Shown one piece after another: positions 32,652 through 43,100 of a DNA stretch of 64,000 nucleotides. The DNA is from Paenibacillus sp. CF384. GTDB lineage: Bacteria; Bacillota; Bacilli; Paenibacillales; Paenibacillaceae. Location: assembly GCF_900106745.1 (NCBI RefSeq), contig NZ_FNNV01000008.1:62001-126000 (forward strand), given 5' to 3'. The first letter of the stretch is position 1. Every line of letters starts with the position of its first letter. The notes beneath the pieces were generated by a model that ran no database searches, was not told the DNA's origin, and saw only the letters and a program-made list of their open reading frames with translations. The position numbers and the translations under genes were made by a program.

Positions 32652-34516
32652 AGGTTCCCAAGCTCCTCTAATTGCAATAAATACAGTCGTGCCGTAGTTT
32701 TAGCGGTTTTCACTATTTGCTCGGCGAGTTCCATCGATAGCATCGGATGTTGAATGCCAACTTCTAATCGTTCAAAGTGCTTTTCGTCCGATTCGCTATG
32801 ATAGAGCAGGAATGAGACTTGGTCATCCGTTAAGCCGAGTTGATCACGAATCGCTTCTCCCCAATGCCTCGCCATACGACATCCGAGGCCTTCGATAATC
32901 CACATTGCTCCCATTAAATCAAAGGGATTTTCCCGGCTTGCCCGCTGAAACAGGTATGCGGACAGCGCTTCGCTGCCGATGTTTTTATCGCCGGATTGAA
33001 TATCCGTAAGATCTCCTCCGACGGCCACGTAGTTCCGTTCTAATAGTTGAAAATCACGGTGCTCATCTCGAGCATGGGCGATAAACAAAGAGCGCAGATC
33101 GATATGCTCAATGGCAATATAAGAGGCTGCGCGAGCAATCCACTGCGATCCGTCAATGACCTGCTGCCGAATGTTCTCCATGAGCAGCTTATAATCCTCA
33201 AGCGTGAATTTGCCTCTGTATAGTTTGTTTATAATCGGGACATGAGCTAGCTTTTGTTCGAAATCAATCCATACGTTGACCAACTGCCGTACTAAATAAG
33301 ACTGAACCGCATTGGAATGATCGAAGTCCAGTTGCGGCGCCTCCGGCTGTCGTTCCATGTTATCGAGGACGGTCTTGCTGCCTGTGCCAACTACGGTCAA
33401 CAACATATAAGAGGTCTGAAATCTTCCGCTCTCCGGAACCATGCAAAGTACTTTTTCTCCCGGTTTCAGATGTCCTTCGTTTAATAGTTCCTCCAGCATA
33501 ATATAAATAGAGGCGGCTCCCGTATTGCCTTTCGTATATAAGTTTGTGAACCACCTGTGCTCAGGGATTGTTACCCCACCAAGCTGCATGAGACGGAATA
33601 TTTCATCGCGAAAATAATGGGAGGAGTAGTGGCACACCATCCAATCGATCCCGTCCGGATTCACTTTTCCTTCGTCCACGAGTTCAAAGAAACGTTTCAC
33701 GCCGACTTTCGGCATTTCGTTGACAAGGCGGATATCCTGTTTCAAATTGATTGCTCCATCATCTGCCGCTTCGTGGATGGAAGGGTAATCAAGCCAACCG
33801 GTGTAATTATGATGCGCGCTCTCTTTGTTAACGCCTGCATACATACAAGTATCGTACAGATTGGCATAGGATTTATTATCGATCCATTCAATTTTGAGAG
33901 ACAAACCATGATCGCTTGGCTTATTTTGAAGCACGGCGGCGCCTGCGCCATCGGACAACATGAATCGAAGGAAATCGGTATCGAAAGGAATCGAATGATC
34001 CATGAATTTGGCCTGCGCCTCAAAGCGAGTATGTTTGAATATGCGGCTTGGAAATTCGCTGGCACAAGAGATGGCGGCCTTCTTCTCATCGGACAATACT
34101 TGCAGATAGGCATTCTTGATCGCCTGCATGCCGCTACCGCACACGCCGTGATGTGTAGCGATTTCCATAACGGGCAATTCGGTTCTGGCATGAACCATGC
34201 TAGCAAAACCAGGCACCAATAGATCGCCTTGGGTCGTGCCGACGGACAAAAAGTCGATGTGGTTATACAAATCTTCGTTATTTCTCTCAAGTGCATCGCG
34301 AATCGCGTAGGTTGCCATTTCCTCATTTGAATACAAGCTTTTTTGATTTTTATCTATAGCGTAATGACGATATTTAATTTGGTTTTGCTCCAGAATACGA
34401 CGCATCGATTTCGAGCTTTTACCACCTATTTTTCCGAGATATTCCTCCATCTCCTCGTTATTAATGGGTGAACCGGGCAGGAACTTTCCGATACTAGTGA
34501 TATATACGGAATTCAT
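32648..34516 (-). CDS. Ketoacyl-ACP synthase III fused to a haem-oxygenase-like (putative diiron) domain
   Basis: The 622-residue protein joins two enzymes. Residues 1-385 are a thiolase-fold synthase III with the expected Cys126 (H-H-G-V-C-G-S-G-M), His296 (D-W-M-V-C-H) and Asn331 (T-K-G-N-T-G-A-A) triad, for loading and condensing acyl groups. Residues about 400-622 are all helical and carry clustered His/acidic residues (H481, E485, H486; E542; H573, D577, H580) as in TenA/haem-oxygenase-like iron-containing redox enzymes. That group includes oxygenases cutting C-C bonds of fatty or amino acids. An acyl chain could be built and oxidised in one polypeptide; this is inference. AAGGAGA lies about 9 nt before ATG 34516. 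It is cytoplasmic and coupled to the next gene. Confidence 0.75.
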   Translation of the reverse strand: MNSVYITSIGKFLPGSPINNEEMEEYLGKIGGKSSKSMRRILEQNQIKYRHYAIDKNQKSLYSNEEMATYAIRDALERNNEDLYNHIDFLSVGTTQGDLLVPGFASMVHARTELPVMEIATHHGVCGSGMQAIKNAYLQVLSDEKKAAISCASEFPSRIFKHTRFEAQAKFMDHSIPFDTDFLRFMLSDGAGAAVLQNKPSDHGLSLKIEWIDNKSYANLYDTCMYAGVNKESAHHNYTGWLDYPSIHEAADDGAINLKQDIRLVNEMPKVGVKRFFELVDEGKVNPDGIDWMVCHYSSHYFRDEIFRLMQLGGVTIPEHRWFTNLYTKGNTGAASIYIMLEELLNEGHLKPGEKVLCMVPESGRFQTSYMLLTVVGTGSKTVLDNMERQPEAPQLDFDHSNAVQSYLVRQLVNVWIDFEQKLAHVPIINKLYRGKFTLEDYKLLMENIRQQVIDGSQWIARAASYIAIEHIDLRSLFIAHARDEHRDFQLLERNYVAVGGDLTDIQSGDKNIGSEALSAYLFQRASRENPFDLMGAMWIIEGLGCRMARHWGEAIRDQLGLTDDQVSFLLYHSESDEKHFERLEVGIQHPMLSMELAEQIVKTAKTTARLYLLQLEELGNL

Positions 34517-35032
34517 ATAGGAAGTCTCCTTCTGGATAATTTTGTGTTATAAATCCATTATCGTGGATACCCGGTTCAGTTTATAGTACTAAGTTTTTGT
34601 AGTACCTTGGTCGTTCTCAATAATTTAAAGGCGCCAAACAGGTGCTAATCCATGTGGTAAAGCAGAGCGAAAATTTACAAAGGCGCAACAAAAATAGCCT
34701 ACTGAAGTCCAATGTGACTTTGGCAGGCTTTTTTGTTCGAGAAGGCGATTTTTTGGATTTGGTAAACCGCTTCCATTACTTGTTTAGCGGGAAGTGAAGC
34801 GTTCTCTCGATAATTAGGTACTAAAGGCCTTTACCTAAATGGTATTTTTACAAATACAAGAAAATAACCATTTATTACAGTCTAGTATTCTAAAAGTAAT
34901 GAAATTCGAAGTGAATCCACGAGATTATTTACAAATTTTTTATTTAATTTTAACACGAGATGAATTGTATGAAATCTATTTGTTGTCTATATTTATGCAG
35001 TGAAATGAGTATAAGTAGGAGGGAATTTAGTA
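34517..35032. other. Intergenic region between divergent operons
   Basis: This 516-nt region holds the promoters of the minus-strand synthase operon and of the plus-strand exported-protein operon. An imperfect hairpin with TTTTTT (34694-34734, AGCCTACTGAAGTC/GACTTTGGCAGGCT) looks like a terminator for a plus-strand RNA although no gene precedes it. A 16-nt word (34646-34661) recurs at 48978. A minus-strand -10-like TATAAA lies near 34580. Long A+T-rich stretches precede 35000. No gene is seen. Confidence 0.5.
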
Positions 35033-38000
35033 GTGAAACGAAGTGTCAAGCTGACAAACCGTATGCTCGTAGTAGTCATGATCTGGACCTCAGTATTCGC
35101 CGCAGGTTATTTTGCCGTGCAGCATGCGAGTGCTAAAACTTCCATTGCGAACGTTTTTGCAGCAACTGGAGTGACTGCAACCGCAAATGGGTATGTGTCC
35201 GAAGAGTTTGCACCATCCCATACGATTGACGGAAATTTGAATGCAGGCAAATGGGTTTACGAAGGTGGCAGCAATTTACCGACCCCGGAGAATCCGTATT
35301 GGCTCAAAATCGATGCGGGCACGGAAGTTAATGTACAACAATTCGTTCTTGCCCATGCCGGCGCTGCCGGGGAACAGGAACAATACAATACGAAGGATTT
35401 TACGATCGAGGCCAGCAGCGACAATACCAATTGGCAAAATGTCGTTACGGTGACGGGCAATACGGCTGGCACGACGACGCATGATTTGGACAAGCCGGTA
35501 ACGGCAAGATATTTCAAGCTCAACATTACGAATCCTGGGGATGCAGATCCTTCGACTGGATTGTTTGCGGCGCATATCTATGAATTCCAAGCCTTCGGAA
35601 CTGTCGAAGAGCCGGAAGAGCAGCCTGAGACTGAGAACGTGGCAGCGACAGCTGGAAACAGCACGCCGGGCCTGCTCGGCCAGTATTACTTGGGGAACAG
35701 CGATTTCAGCTTCGGCGATTATAAAGGAACCTCGATCGATCCGCAGCTTAATTTTACGGATTTGACGCCTATTCTTAAAAACATGACAGGCGCAGAGGAT
35801 TTCGTCAATGCACGCTGGACCGGTCAAATCATGCCGCCGGCAGATGGCGATTACACATTCTATATGATGGGAGACAACGGATTCCGTTTATGGATCGACA
35901 ATAAGCTTGCCATCGATCACTGGGTAGATGATTGGGACAAGGAGCAAACAAGCAGCCCGATTACGCTGCAAGGCAATCATAAATACGATTTTAAAGTGGA
36001 GTATTTCGAACATAACGGCGGCTCTAATCTATTCCTTCGTTGGTCGACACCGACATTGACGAAGGATATCGTACCAAGCAATGCGTTTTCCCTCCCTGCG
36101 GATTATACGGGAGTAGCAGCGGGTATCGTACCTGCGGACGGCAAGAGTGTTTCGATGACGATGACGTCGGGTTTGAAACCCGTGTCAGCCGATGTGAACG
36201 CGCACTTGATTCTGAAGGTCGATGATCAGCCTGTTTCCGTTCAAAGCGTGACAGCAGGGGCGAACGCTGCAAACTTCATATTGAATCTGTCCAAAGCGAT
36301 TCTGCCTGGACAGCGCGTAAGCATCGCCTACGATGGACTAGGGGCGCTGCAATATGAGGACGGCACGGCGGTAACGGGATTTATGTTCACGCCTGCCAAT
36401 CTATCCGAGATCACGGACTATAGCCCGATCGCAATCGCGATGTCTTTGTATGGCAGCGCGAAGACGAATCGTTCTTTCGCTTGGTACACCAAGTATGACA
36501 AACCGCAAAGTGCGCCTGTTAATATCACGGACAGCATCGTCGAGGTTGTGCCGGCCGGTAAAGCTTTCGGATCGGATGCGACGATACGTTTCGTCGGCAA
36601 GCCGGAAGAAACGCGGATTCTGAACTTGAAGGTTACAAGCAACGTCAACGGATCGTTCATCAGCCATAAAGTATTGGTGGATGGCCTTACGCCAGCCACG
36701 GCTTATCAATACCGCGTGGGAAGCGATGGCAATTGGAGTCAGACCGGCTCCTTCACAACGGAAGCGGAAGACGTCAAGAATTTTAACTTCTTGTACATGA
36801 CCGACTCGCAGGGCGGTAACTCGCAGGATTATGAGGTTTGGGCTAATACGATGCGTCAAGCGACGCAGCATGTGACCGATCCGAAGTTCCTGCTTATGAC
36901 CGGTGACCAGGTCGATGCAGGCGCCTTGGAATCCCAATGGCTGGATTATTTTGGCAAACCGCAGGATATGCTGATGAATTTGCCGATCATGGCCGCCGTA
37001 GGCAACCATGAAGGTCCATACAATGACAACTATTATTACCATTTCAACTATCCGAACAATTCCATTGCGAATCCTTTGCCTCCCGGCAGCGTGTATGCGT
37101 ATGATTACGGCGATGCGCACATCATGGTGCTTAACACGATGGATATCGGATGGGATGACGCTCAGAAGAAAGCCTTTGATCAAGAAGTGGACTGGCTGAA
37201 GAGAGAAGTCGCGGAAACGGATAAGAAATGGAAGGTCGTCGCTTTCCACAAAGCGATTTATTCCGTAGGTAACCATGCACTGGACAGCGACATCTTGGCT
37301 TTACGCCAAAGGATGTATCCGATCTTTGACGAACTCGGCATCGACGTCGTGCTGCAAGGACATGACCATACGTTCATGCGATCGTACCAAATGTATAACA
37401 ACCAGGCGATCAAGGATGTTGAGAAGGACGGAGACGGACGCGTCCTCAATCCGGACGGTACCTTGTATATGATCAACAACTCCGCAGCCACGAAGTTTTA
37501 TGATGTCAAAGACAACGTTGACCGTTACTATGCGGCAGTCTATCAGCAGCCGAAGGTTGCGATCTACTCCGGCGTCAAGATGACGGAGAACAGCTTCACG
37601 ATCGATTCGTATAAGTCGGGTGAGGAGACTCCGTTCGATACGTATTCCATTGTACGGAATGACGTGAAGCCGAACCCGGTTGAGCAGTTGAAGACGGATA
37701 AGACGGAAGATGGCAAACGGACATTGACGTGGAAGAAACCACAAGACGATGCAACGAATGCCATTCGCGGGTTCCGTATCTATGAGGCTAACGGTAAGCT
37801 TGGCTCGAACTGGAGCGTCTATATGCCAGTGACGGCAGGACAGGAAAACTATGAATATGTGACTCCGGCTACCAACCCTGACCAAGCGTATACATTCATC
37901 GTGAAAGCCGTGAATAAACGCGATAATTCGGCAGCGAGCACGGTAACAAGTGCAGGCAGTCAACCTGCTGCGCCTACTGCGCCGGTTGAGGACGATGCGC

Positions 38001-38530
38001 ATAATACGTTCGGTTGGGCGAACGTGCCTGGTTACGCAGTGCTGAGCGATTACGAATACAGTCTGAATAACGGCGAGACGTGGCTGCCGGTAACGGCAAA
38101 TCCGCAGCCGATCGAGGACGGAGATTATGATGCAGGTACCGTACAGGTACGCATTAAAGCACATGAGGACCTGGGAATCGCCGCGGGTAAAGCACTTGTT
38201 TCAACGAAGGCGTTCACCAAGAACGACACACGGGATACATTCTTACTTTCGGGATCAATCAGCAGAGGCGACCAGTTGAAAGTCAACGTGAACGTCGAAC
38301 CGCTGATCGCCTATAGCGATGATGCATTTGTCGTCTTCCAGCTGTTGAAAGGGAATAACCCTGAGCCGGTCCTCATCAGCGCCGTACCGTTGAAACAAAC
38401 GAAGTTGACGATGACGCAGTACTTTAACGAAATAGGCGAGGAGTACAAAGTGAAAGTATTCATCGTGAATCAATTCAATAGCAAACTTATAACACCTGTC
38501 CAATTGGCTAGACCGATTCTGTTCAAATAA
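35033..38530 (+). CDS. Exported purple-acid-phosphatase-like metallophosphatase with CBM32 and PA14 domains
   Basis: The 1165-residue secreted protein has a signal peptide (1-35, ending A-S-A), an F5/8 type C (CBM32) domain (about 45-190), a PA14 domain (212-347, starting P-G-L-L-G-Q-Y-Y), a linker Ig-like domain, a fibronectin-like purple acid phosphatase N-domain (about 460-580), and a calcineurin-type catalytic domain with D-S-Q near 589, G624-D625-Q, G657-N-H-E, F-H739-K and G776-H-D-H. Two beta modules follow (about 880-985 fibronectin-like, 985-1165). It should release phosphate from a glycan or phosphoester bound by the CBMs. GTG 35033 has AGGAGGG 9 nt upstream. It is first of three genes 26 nt apart. 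Confidence 0.82.
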   Translation: MKRSVKLTNRMLVVVMIWTSVFAAGYFAVQHASAKTSIANVFAATGVTATANGYVSEEFAPSHTIDGNLNAGKWVYEGGSNLPTPENPYWLKIDAGTEVNVQQFVLAHAGAAGEQEQYNTKDFTIEASSDNTNWQNVVTVTGNTAGTTTHDLDKPVTARYFKLNITNPGDADPSTGLFAAHIYEFQAFGTVEEPEEQPETENVAATAGNSTPGLLGQYYLGNSDFSFGDYKGTSIDPQLNFTDLTPILKNMTGAEDFVNARWTGQIMPPADGDYTFYMMGDNGFRLWIDNKLAIDHWVDDWDKEQTSSPITLQGNHKYDFKVEYFEHNGGSNLFLRWSTPTLTKDIVPSNAFSLPADYTGVAAGIVPADGKSVSMTMTSGLKPVSADVNAHLILKVDDQPVSVQSVTAGANAANFILNLSKAILPGQRVSIAYDGLGALQYEDGTAVTGFMFTPANLSEITDYSPIAIAMSLYGSAKTNRSFAWYTKYDKPQSAPVNITDSIVEVVPAGKAFGSDATIRFVGKPEETRILNLKVTSNVNGSFISHKVLVDGLTPATAYQYRVGSDGNWSQTGSFTTEAEDVKNFNFLYMTDSQGGNSQDYEVWANTMRQATQHVTDPKFLLMTGDQVDAGALESQWLDYFGKPQDMLMNLPIMAAVGNHEGPYNDNYYYHFNYPNNSIANPLPPGSVYAYDYGDAHIMVLNTMDIGWDDAQKKAFDQEVDWLKREVAETDKKWKVVAFHKAIYSVGNHALDSDILALRQRMYPIFDELGIDVVLQGHDHTFMRSYQMYNNQAIKDVEKDGDGRVLNPDGTLYMINNSAATKFYDVKDNVDRYYAAVYQQPKVAIYSGVKMTENSFTIDSYKSGEETPFDTYSIVRNDVKPNPVEQLKTDKTEDGKRTLTWKKPQDDATNAIRGFRIYEANGKLGSNWSVYMPVTAGQENYEYVTPATNPDQAYTFIVKAVNKRDNSAASTVTSAGSQPAAPTAPVEDDAHNTFGWANVPGYAVLSDYEYSLNNGETWLPVTANPQPIEDGDYDAGTVQVRIKAHEDLGIAAGKALVSTKAFTKNDTRDTFLLSGSISRGDQLKVNVNVEPLIAYSDDAFVVFQLLKGNNPEPVLISAVPLKQTKLTMTQYFNEIGEEYKVKVFIVNQFNSKLITPVQLARPILFK

Positions 38531-38556
38531 AGGCTAGAAAGAGAGGACTGCAAACG

Positions 38557-40158
38557 TTGAAAACTTATTTGGCTGCCATCTTGGCGTTGTTTTTCATACT
38601 ATCACCGGTTTCTGTTTACGCAGCTGCCTCCTTTGTACTCAATGTGAGTGCGAAGGAAGTGCTGCGAGGCGATGAAATTACGCTTTCGGGTACGTCATCG
38701 AAGGATGTCGTCGTTAAGATCGTTCGCCCGAATGAATCGGTATTTTATATGGATGTTATCGAACCCGTCAGCGGGAATTATTCAATGACCATTACGATCC
38801 CGGAATCGGAGGATTCTGCTCCATGGGGGACATATAAAGTCGTTGCGAGCAGTGGATCCAACACCTTGAACGCGATATTTAGGGTCGTGGAGAAACTAGG
38901 TGCCGGAGACGATACGCCACAGAACGGGGGCGGCGACGGCGGAACAGTAACCAAGCCGACCGATCCCATCGCCATCCCTCCGGGTGCCGGCAGTTCATCG
39001 GGTACGGTGATTCATCCGGAAGTAACGAAGAACGGCAGTTATATTGTCGGTAGCGATACGCTGGCTTCGGTCATTGATCAGGCCAAAGATGCCATTACGA
39101 TCGAATTGCCTAAATCCACAGGCACTCCCGGAACGTCGCTCGAGTTCCCTGCGCAATCGCTGAAGGCTTTGAAGGATAAAGGTTTGGATATTATCATTGT
39201 CTCCGATAACAGCAAGATTCGTTTCCCGGCGGGGTCCATCGCGGCGTCGAACGGGGAGGATGAGCATATTCGCATCGTGGTTAATACGCTGCTGACGGAT
39301 GAAGCCCAAACAATCATTAAAGGAACACTTGCTTCGAATCCGGACTATGTTTCCACGGGAGTCGTTCTCTCCGTTACCATTCAATTGGTCTCCTTTGGCA
39401 GCATCGTCGATGTGCATAACTTGGACTCGCCTGCATCGGTCACGATGGAATTGACGAAGGAGCAGGAGAAGCTGCTCGCTTCGAATCTTGCCGGCGTGTA
39501 TTACGTGAATGGCACGAAGGTTGAGTATGTCGGCGGTAAAGTAAGTAATGGCATGTTCACGTTCAAAGCGAATCATTTCTCCTTGTATACTATTTTGGAA
39601 TTCAACAAGCAGTTTGCGGATTTGGCCGGACATTGGGCTGAGAAATCCGTGAAGTCGCTAACTGCAAAGCATATTGTAAACGGCGTGGACGAACATCATT
39701 ATGCGCCGACCCGCAATATTACGCGCGCAGAGTATGCAACGATGATCATGCGGGCAATTGATTGGACGGGAAGCACTTCGGCCGCGGCAGGAGCCAATTC
39801 GTTCAAGGACGTGGCAGTGGGCCAGTACTATACCGAGGCGGTAACCCAAGCGGCTTCGCTCGGTATAGTATCCGGTTATGATGGCATGTTCAGACCGAAC
39901 GACAAGATCACGCGTGAAGAAGCGATCATCGCGCTTGTACATGCAACCAAATACTTCAAATTTGCTTCTACGGGTAAGGGAGCTCCTGCGTTCTCGGATG
40001 CAAAATCAATTTCCGCATGGGCGGCTTCGGCCGTGAACGATGCTTGGAAGCTGGGCCTGATCGAAGGCGACGGCAAACAGTTTAACCCTAAGAAACCTTT
40101 AACAAGAGCTGAAGTTGCCGTGATGATCAATCGACTACTGCCTAACGGTTCTTTATAA
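38557..40158 (+). CDS. Secreted SLH-domain cell-surface protein
   Basis: The 533-residue protein has a signal peptide ending V-Y-A-A-A, an Ig-like domain (about 27-115), a Gly/Pro-rich linker (about 118-150), a central beta domain (about 150-350) often found in Paenibacillus surface proteins, and three SLH repeats (from about 353, 415 and 480: L-A-G-H-W-A-E-K, A-V-G-Q-Y-Y-T-E-A-V, I-S-A-W-A-A-S-A-V) ending at the C-terminus. SLH triplets anchor proteins to pyruvylated secondary wall polymer. It lacks a catalytic domain, so it may be the anchor or scaffold for the two secreted enzymes encoded either side. TTG 38557 follows GAGAGGAC. Confidence 0.85.
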   Translation: MKTYLAAILALFFILSPVSVYAAASFVLNVSAKEVLRGDEITLSGTSSKDVVVKIVRPNESVFYMDVIEPVSGNYSMTITIPESEDSAPWGTYKVVASSGSNTLNAIFRVVEKLGAGDDTPQNGGGDGGTVTKPTDPIAIPPGAGSSSGTVIHPEVTKNGSYIVGSDTLASVIDQAKDAITIELPKSTGTPGTSLEFPAQSLKALKDKGLDIIIVSDNSKIRFPAGSIAASNGEDEHIRIVVNTLLTDEAQTIIKGTLASNPDYVSTGVVLSVTIQLVSFGSIVDVHNLDSPASVTMELTKEQEKLLASNLAGVYYVNGTKVEYVGGKVSNGMFTFKANHFSLYTILEFNKQFADLAGHWAEKSVKSLTAKHIVNGVDEHHYAPTRNITRAEYATMIMRAIDWTGSTSAAAGANSFKDVAVGQYYTEAVTQAASLGIVSGYDGMFRPNDKITREEAIIALVHATKYFKFASTGKGAPAFSDAKSISAWAASAVNDAWKLGLIEGDGKQFNPKKPLTRAEVAVMINRLLPNGSL

Positions 40159-40184
40159 ATCGAACAAAGGAGGACCTCATTTCA

Positions 40185-43100
40185 ATGTTGAAAAAGCTTC
40201 TTGCGGTTGTGATGACACTCATGTTCATTTCTCACCTTATATTGCCGCTATCCTCCAGTACGGTCGCTGCTGCGGATGACCTTGGTACGGCGTTGCCTGT
40301 TACGCTCACAAAGAATGTCGCTTTGAATGCGACGGTGACTGCTTCGGGTCAATGTAATGCGAACGAAGGCGCAGCCAATGCCGTAGACGGCAAGACCGAT
40401 ACGAAATGGTGCGACAATACAGCGGTCTCGAAGAAGTGGCTCATGCTGGATTTGGGCAAAGTTTATAACATTAACGAGTGGATTGTTCAAAATGCGGCTA
40501 TTAACGAGTCGTCGAACAGCCCGTTCTGGAACACCAAGGATTTCCGTCTGCAGAAGAGCGTAGACGGCTCGACTTGGACGGATGTAGATGTAGTGAAGAG
40601 TAATGTGCAGACGATCGTCGATCGCCATGTGACCGCATTCTCTACGCGATATGTGCGTCTTTATATCGATAAGGCTGCTCACGACAGCAACACCGTTCGC
40701 TTGTATGAGCTTGGTTTGTACGGCGTAGATGCCGATCAAATACCGGCTGAACCGGATACGAACCTTGAGCCGGTGGATTATGTAGATCCATTCATCAATA
40801 CGCTGGGCGACAACGGCCAGACAAATCCAGGTCCGTCGACGCCGTTTGGTTTGGTATCGCTTGGTCCCGACAGCGATGGCGGGGGCTTCAGCGGCTATCT
40901 CTATGAGAATAAATATATTCGCGGCTTCTCGCATCTTCGTTTCAGCGGCGTAGGCTGCAGCGGCGCTGGCGGCAATATTCTCATGATGCCGGAAACGAGC
41001 GCATTTACGAAGAACAGAGACGAGTACAAGCAGAAGTATGACAAGAGCAGCGAGCAAGCTTCTGCCGGCTATTACGGCGTAACGCTGGCATCTGGAATCG
41101 GCGTAGAGCTGACGACGTCGAATAACGTTGGTTTCCACCGGTACACGTTCCCGTCTGCGGCGAATGCGGGCTCCGTACTGGTCGATCTCTCCAACTCTTA
41201 TGCAGGCATGCTCGACGCCAGCCTGAAAGTAGAGAGCAACAATGAAATTACGGGTATGATCAAGTCGCAGAACGTGTGCGGGCATGGTTACTACACGATA
41301 TACTACTCCATCCAATTCGATCATGATTTCGATTCCTACAGCTCTTGGCTGGGGGATTCAGTAGGCGCGGTTGCTCAGCGTACCGGCTCCAATAGCGGCG
41401 TATGGGTAAACTTCAATACGACAAGCAACAAAGTCGTTAAAGCTAAAGTAGGTCTTTCGACAATCAGTGTGGCACAAGCGCAGTACGAGCGCAGCCACGA
41501 CGTGGCGAATTGGGATTTCGACGCACAGCATGCGAAGGCAAAAAAAGCATGGAGCGATGCGCTTGGAAAAGTCAAGGTCACGGATTCGAACGAAGAGAAC
41601 AAACGAGTATTCTATACTCAGATGTATCACACGTACCTGCATCCGAAGAACGTCACTAGCTCGGTGGGTACGTTCAAAGCAGGCAGAGACGAGACCACCA
41701 TTCGCAATGTCTCCGAACCGGGACTCGGCGAAGACTTCCAATATTATAACGGCTGGACGACGTGGGATGATTTCCGCAAATATGCGCTGTTTTCCCTCTT
41801 CGAGCCTAAGCGTTACGACAACATGGTCAAGTCGTTGGTCGACTTGTACAGCACGAGAGGCTCGTACACGCAGTGGGGAGATGGCTATTGGCCAAGCCCG
41901 ACCGTAAGAAACGAGTTTAACGGCGCGGTTATCCTCGACGCGTATGCGAAGGGCTTCAAGGACTTCGACGTGTACAAGGCTCTGAAAGGTATGGCGGTCG
42001 ATGCCGACAATTTCTCGGTCAGTGACGGAGAAATTTCCGGCAAGCTGGAGAAAGCCAACAGTGCATCGTTCCCGATGAAGCTGGCTCAATTGGTCGGTGA
42101 TAAAGCGACGTTCGATAAGTATAAAACCATGGCGTTAGCTTACAAGAACCTATGGAATGCGAATCAAGTGGATGAGAAGGGCGAGAAGCGCGGCTTCTTT
42201 ACGCCGAATGGACAAACGGTCGGAAGCGGCGATATTCTGGCCGTCGATAGATATGCATACCAAGGCAACTTGTGGCAGTACCGCTGGTCGGCACCTCAAG
42301 ACATTAACGGATTGGCAGGTCTTATGGGCGGCAAAACAGAGATGGCGAAGCAGTTGTCGCATTTCTTCGATATCGGCGAATATATGGCGATCAATGAAGA
42401 AGATTTGAACGCACCGTATTTGTTCAACTACTTGGGTTATCCGTATCTGACTCAATATTATGCAAGAGAGTATACGACGGAAGTCGTTACGCAGAAATAC
42501 CACAATCACGGCGCTTATGCATATCCGATGAAATCGCGCGTGTACCGCGATGATCCGGAAGGCTATCTGTCATCGATGGACGATGACGCGGGCGGTATGT
42601 CCTCCTGGTTCGTTTACAGTGCTATGGGCTTGTTCCCGGGGAATCCCGGCGAAGCGGATTTCTTGATCGGCTCCCCGATTTTCTCTGAGATGGAGCTTCA
42701 AATGGGCAGCGGCAAAACGTTGACGATCAAGGCGGACGGCGTTTCCAGCGAGAATCGCTTCATTCAATCGGCAATGCTGAACGGTAAAGATTTCAATCAG
42801 GCTTGGATCAAGTACGAAGATTTAATGGCTGGCGGTACACTTGAATTCAAGATGGGCAATACGCCAAATACCAATTGGGGTGCGAAACAAAGTGCAACGC
42901 CGCCTTCAATCGATTACACGGCGGATGTCAACAACACCTTGAATCATGAACCGATGATTGCAGAGCAATCCCAGTGGAAGTATCTGGACAAAGGTCAAGC
43001 TACCGGCAATGGTTGGATGAGCTTGAATTTCGACGACAGCAGCTGGGCTTCCGGCCAAGCGATGCTGGGCTATGACAGCCTCGGCAAGGTGAAGACGAAA

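Noticed and set aside
33557-34222. A 221-codon plus-strand open frame antisense to the synthase III gene
   Set aside because: It mirrors the catalytic core of the synthase on the other strand and has no ribosome binding site.
34560-34620. FapR-like half site (TAGTACC) near the synthase III operon
   Set aside because: Only one half matches; the expected inverted partner is absent and I cannot recall the consensus with enough certainty.
36401-37276. Long open frame (291 codons) on the minus strand under the phosphatase gene
   Set aside because: It has no ribosome binding site, is rich in Arg/His/Ile as expected of a complement of G+C-rich coding DNA, and lies wholly within a well-supported gene.
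40248-41324. A 358-codon minus-strand open frame under the GH92 gene
   Set aside because: Same compositional shadow effect; no start signal, no recognisable domain, and it overlaps the CBM32 and GH92 coding sequence.
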